From Bacteroidia bacterium (GTDB lineage Bacteria > Bacteroidota > Bacteroidia > Bacteroidales > Dysgonomonadaceae): DNA of 8,579 bases. Location: positions 1-8,579 of the forward strand of contig JAUNRY010000084.1 of assembly GCA_030539475.1 (NCBI GenBank), written 5' to 3'. This document shows positions 5,474-8,579 of the stretch, piece after piece (the first letter of the stretch is position 1; each line of letters begins with the position of its first letter). The translations under genes and the position numbers were made by a program. Under the pieces are notes generated by a model. The model saw only the letters and a program-made list of their open reading frames with translations, did not search any database and was not told the origin of the DNA.

Positions 5474-8083
5474 AAATCTAAAACTGATTAAAATTTCACT
5501 TGGGCGCAATTTATCAATGCGAGTATTCGTATTAATCGTGCTGTAACTGCTTGTAATATGTTGTTTCTGATTGAAAATATTTGTCCAATCCAAGCTGATA
5601 GTTACTTTCTTGAGAGCATATTGTAAACCGATGTCTGCAAAAAGCAAGTTCGATACCGATGAGTTTGGGGCTTTGTTGTAGAAATGCTGTAAATTTGAAT
5701 TTACTGAAAGCTTTTCCGTAATTCCAATATAGGTGTACAATTGATGATTCACCAATGGAATATAGTTGTTAACCGGATTATTATTGACGCTTACCCCCGA
5801 AAGAAAACTGTTCATGGTGTAGTCAAAATTCAGGTTGTTGCGTGCGTTCCACTTCAAAGACGGAGCTATACCGAATGAATGATTAACGTAGTTAATTCCT
5901 GTTCCTTGCTGCTCCATTACTGATGAATTTCGGTTATAGGACAGGTTTAGTCCGGCGGTTAACGATATGTCGGTAAACAGTTTTGTGGCAGAGATTGAAT
6001 TCATCCAAAAACTTGCCGGATTTTCTTTCAACTCCCACCAGGTGAACGTATAAATATTATCAATAAAACTGGCCGGTGTAAAATTATTTTTGTATTGAGA
6101 ATAGGAGGAGAAATAATTCAAATTAAAAAAGTGTGAAATGTTTTTATAAAAAACACCCCAGTTTACGCTGTGCGATGCATTTCGCTGCAACTCTTCAATT
6201 CCTTTTTGAAACAGGTTGTAACTTTTCAAAACATACCCTGTTTGCAACTGATTTAAATTTCCGTAACGGATGTTGTGTGAGTATCCGGCGTTAAACTTTA
6301 TAGATGCATTTGGTTCAAAAACCGCCCTTACGCGAGGACTTAGATAAAAATAATCATGTTTTTTACCCGAATAATCGGTTTTCATCCAGTTTGTCGATGC
6401 CGATGTTGTTATTGTCCATTGTCGGTAATTTAACCGATACGAAGGTTCGGCGTAAAACCTTGTTGTATTCCATGTTAAGCTATTTGTGAAAATATCTTCT
6501 TTTAGAGGAGGTGGATTCAGTTCCGATTCAATGGCTTGCCAAATCCATTCTGCGCCGGTTTTTAATTCTAACGTGTGAAAACGTTTTTTGTAGTTCAGCG
6601 TGAGATAAGTATCGCTAAAACCATCGTTGAAGATTACGTTTTGACGGACGTTGTTTCCCGAAAAAAGCGGCAGTGGGTTTTCAGATGAAAGTGTGAGCGA
6701 TTGCGGAAGCCGGGTAAACTCTGAATTGTTTGTGATTCCCAGCGATGTATTGCCAATAAGTTTTGAGAATGATGTGCTGTTTTTCAAATGTGTACGTGGT
6801 AAATCTATTTTTTGACGGATGCTATACGAGTTGGTTACAACATCTGCAAAAGCATCTTTCCAGTGAATGTTAGCATTTAGTTTTTCTTCCAGATAATACG
6901 AGGATTTATTAGCCGTAAAAGCCAATTCATTTTCCAGTTTGTGCCAATTTAGGGTTTGTGAAGCTTGATTGTTTATCGTAATAGACGGTTGACTTTCAAA
7001 ATGATATTTTGTTTCCACATTCCGCTCTCGTTTTTCTCGTTCAAATCCGTAATTTATATTCAATCGCAAATCGATATCTTCTGCCATACGCCAGAGCTGG
7101 TTGAACGATGCGATGGCGCTTTCGTTGAAACGCGCCCGGTCGCGCGTAAAAAACGACGACGCCACCGAAAGCGTAGATAGCTGGTCGGGAATACCATCCG
7201 GCAATCCGGGACGGAATACCTGTCCGGGTTTAAGCGTATGCATTTTAAGCTCCAGAAAAATATCTTTTCCTGTGTTGTTGGCTTTGCCTACCATCATTGA
7301 TTGGTTGCCGCGGGCAAAGCGGGCAAGCGTACCTGTAGCGTTGTACAGAAATGGAAATCCGCCAACTCCGAAGTCAATTGTATTTAACCATTTTGCGCGG
7401 GCATCTTCTTTCAATTTAATGTTGAGGGCTGCTTGTTCCGAGTCGCTTCTATCGCGAAGCATTTTCACCGGTTCGTGGTTTTCATATACTTGCACGGTGG
7501 AAATGTCGTCGGGCGAAAGATTTTTCGTGGCAAGAGAATAACGTTGCTCCAGCAGGTTCATGTTTTCGATGTAAAACCGGTTAATGGGCTTTCCTTCGTA
7601 TTGCACCCGTCCGTCTGTTTGCACTTCAATGCCGGGCATTCGTGCCAACACATCGGCAAGGTTTTTGTCTTGCGGACGCACAAAGCTTGAGATGTAATAG
7701 TCGATGGTATCGCCGCGTTGCTTAATAGGTGTTGACGTTATTTTTACTTCGCGCAACGGTGTGGTGGATTCTGTGAGCAGTAAATCCACGTGTCTTGTTC
7801 CAGTAGTAACACTTTTTTGAAGCGCTTCATAACCCAAACACGACGTGGTAAGCAGAAATCGGGTTTGTTCCGATGCCGGGAGTTCTATGGAAAAAGCACC
7901 GTCTTTTTGGGTAAAAGAATAGGACAGTATGTTTTTTCCGTCGCTGCTCATCAGCATAATATATACATCGGCAACAGGTTTGCCGGAAATACTGTCTTTT
8001 GCCGTGCCGGTTAGTTTTTGCTGGGCATATAACGAAATAAATGAAAAAAGACAGAGAAACACGATACCTATTGTTCTATTCAT
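5465..8083 (-). CDS. TonB-dependent-receptor-like outer-membrane protein (partner of GLPGLI protein)
   Basis: An 872-residue outer-membrane protein. Residues 1-20 are a signal peptide ending SLYA before QQ. Residues 23-105 form a carboxypeptidase-regulatory-like beta-sandwich (LTGTAKDSISGKPVADVYI, DGAFSIELP). A plug domain follows at about 118-230, with GDTIDYY (124-130), LADVLARMPGIEVQTDG (142-158), INRFYIENMNLLEQRYSLAT (167-186), VYENHEPVK (199-207) and AALNIKLK (218-225). The remaining 640 or so residues alternate aromatic-rich strands and polar loops, as in a 22-strand barrel, and end in ILISFRFKK. This plug belongs to the Bacteroidota receptor type that pairs with GLPGLI genes. No TonB box is recognised, so energised import is inferred, not shown, and the substrate is unknown. 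The start is the ATG at 8081-8083; the frame opens further only to a TTG overlapping the upstream gene. Stop is 7 bp from the kinase stop. Confidence 0.88.
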   Translation of the reverse strand: MNRTIGIVFLCLFSFISLYAQQKLTGTAKDSISGKPVADVYIMLMSSDGKNILSYSFTQKDGAFSIELPASEQTRFLLTTSCLGYEALQKSVTTGTRHVDLLLTESTTPLREVKITSTPIKQRGDTIDYYISSFVRPQDKNLADVLARMPGIEVQTDGRVQYEGKPINRFYIENMNLLEQRYSLATKNLSPDDISTVQVYENHEPVKMLRDRSDSEQAALNIKLKEDARAKWLNTIDFGVGGFPFLYNATGTLARFARGNQSMMVGKANNTGKDIFLELKMHTLKPGQVFRPGLPDGIPDQLSTLSVASSFFTRDRARFNESAIASFNQLWRMAEDIDLRLNINYGFEREKRERNVETKYHFESQPSITINNQASQTLNWHKLENELAFTANKSSYYLEEKLNANIHWKDAFADVVTNSYSIRQKIDLPRTHLKNSTSFSKLIGNTSLGITNNSEFTRLPQSLTLSSENPLPLFSGNNVRQNVIFNDGFSDTYLTLNYKKRFHTLELKTGAEWIWQAIESELNPPPLKEDIFTNSLTWNTTRFYAEPSYRLNYRQWTITTSASTNWMKTDYSGKKHDYFYLSPRVRAVFEPNASIKFNAGYSHNIRYGNLNQLQTGYVLKSYNLFQKGIEELQRNASHSVNWGVFYKNISHFFNLNYFSSYSQYKNNFTPASFIDNIYTFTWWELKENPASFWMNSISATKLFTDISLTAGLNLSYNRNSSVMEQQGTGINYVNHSFGIAPSLKWNARNNLNFDYTMNSFLSGVSVNNNPVNNYIPLVNHQLYTYIGITEKLSVNSNLQHFYNKAPNSSVSNLLFADIGLQYALKKVTISLDWTNIFNQKQHITSSYSTINTNTRIDKLRPSEILISFRFKK

Positions 8084-8090
8084 ATTACTT

Positions 8091-8579
8091 TTATTCAATT
8101 TCAAGGGAAATGAGAGGTATTCCTCCTTTGGCTTTTAGGGCAGCCATTTTTTCTTTCCCACCATCATTGAAGGATGTTAATTTTATGCCTAATGCGGTAT
8201 CCATAAAACCCAAAGGTTCTTTGTGAGAGAATGTTTCATATTTGAGAAAATCTTTTCGCGATAATTTATCGTATTTTTTATCGCTGTACGTCCTGTGGGT
8301 ATAAATTATATCAATTTGTTCCGATAGTTTTTCAAAACTACTCAGCGAGAAATTAAAGAAGCCGTTACTGTCTTGTGCTTCTACAACCAATCCTGGTAAT
8401 CCCCACAATTTAAAAGGGCCTTTGTTTATAGGTATCTGCGGAGAAAAAAACACAATCCATTTTCTTCCGGCGCATTCAGTTGTGGCTTTTTGGCAAAGAT
8501 AACCCAGAATTTCTTTTGTTTCTGTTTCAATAACCCATCGAGGCATTTGCAACGTTTCTTCATAAACATAATTACGAGC
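8091..8579 (-). CDS. GLPGLI family protein, 5' end beyond window
   Basis: The open frame runs off the right edge, leaving the last 162 residues. The family hallmark is present as GPFKLWGLPGLVVEAQD (54-70 of the fragment). It is preceded by WVIETETKEILGYLCQKATT (15-34), the W-x-I...T-K-x-I-x-G-Y-x-C-Q-K-A-T pattern that typically leads into the motif, with a second Cys at 36. It ends IPLISLEIE, similar to the NPIELE-type ends of relatives. Full members are about 250-290 residues with a signal peptide, so roughly 100 N-terminal residues including the export signal lie outside. The biochemical function of the family is not established; it is predicted to be exported and to work with the outer-membrane receptor encoded 7 bp downstream. 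An internal TTG at 8550-8552 is not a credible start because homology continues upstream (VYEET). Confidence 0.9.
   Translation of the reverse strand, partial: ARNYVYEETLQMPRWVIETETKEILGYLCQKATTECAGRKWIVFFSPQIPINKGPFKLWGLPGLVVEAQDSNGFFNFSLSSFEKLSEQIDIIYTHRTYSDKKYDKLSRKDFLKYETFSHKEPLGFMDTALGIKLTSFNDGGKEKMAALKAKGGIPLISLEIE

Noticed and set aside
8081..8104. Longer receptor start at TTG 8102-8104, overlapping the GLPGLI gene
   Set aside because: The ATG at 8081-8083 gives a compact signal peptide and a 7-bp gap; the TTG start would add a lysine/asparagine-rich leader and needs a rare start codon.

Overview
The window looks like chromosomal DNA from a Bacteroidota member, most likely order Bacteroidales. 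The evidence is a GLPGLI-family gene next to a carboxypeptidase-regulatory-domain outer-membrane receptor, TAnnTTTG-type promoter motifs, a short RsmI-like methyltransferase of the kind common in that order, and little sign of Shine-Dalgarno sites. A genus cannot be named from this alone. There are seven complete protein genes and one cut by the right edge. I see no RNA gene, CRISPR array, transposase or phage gene.

Left block (170-3250, all minus strand, read right to left): a rhomboid intramembrane protease, a Nudix hydrolase, an RsmI-like SAM-dependent methyltransferase and murB. The Nudix and methyltransferase genes share an ATGA stop/start overlap and are probably translationally coupled. 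The other gaps are 58 and 75 bp, so the four genes could form one transcription unit with an extra internal promoter ahead of the Nudix gene. MurB makes a peptidoglycan precursor; the rest are housekeeping-type enzymes without an obvious shared pathway.

The most unusual part of this block is 1177-1315, where three palindromes crowd the methyltransferase/murB junction. Two are 28-bp copies of what looks like one repeat family (arms GTAGAGAC/GTCTCTAC). One of these supplies the end of the methyltransferase stop codon, and the other lies in frame inside its last 25 codons. The third palindrome has a different sequence and sits 8 nt before the murB start.

Middle (3275-5457): a secreted sugar phosphate isomerase/epimerase-like TIM-barrel protein on the minus strand, followed by a strong hairpin terminator. 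It is divergent from a membrane-bound sensor histidine kinase on the plus strand across a 151-bp promoter region. The kinase has no response regulator beside it here.

Right block (5465-8579, minus strand): a GLPGLI-family protein (5' end outside the window) and, 7 bp later, an 872-residue outer-membrane receptor with a carboxypeptidase-regulatory-like domain, a plug and a beta-barrel. They form an operon-like pair of unknown substrate, converging tail to tail with the histidine kinase 7 bp apart.
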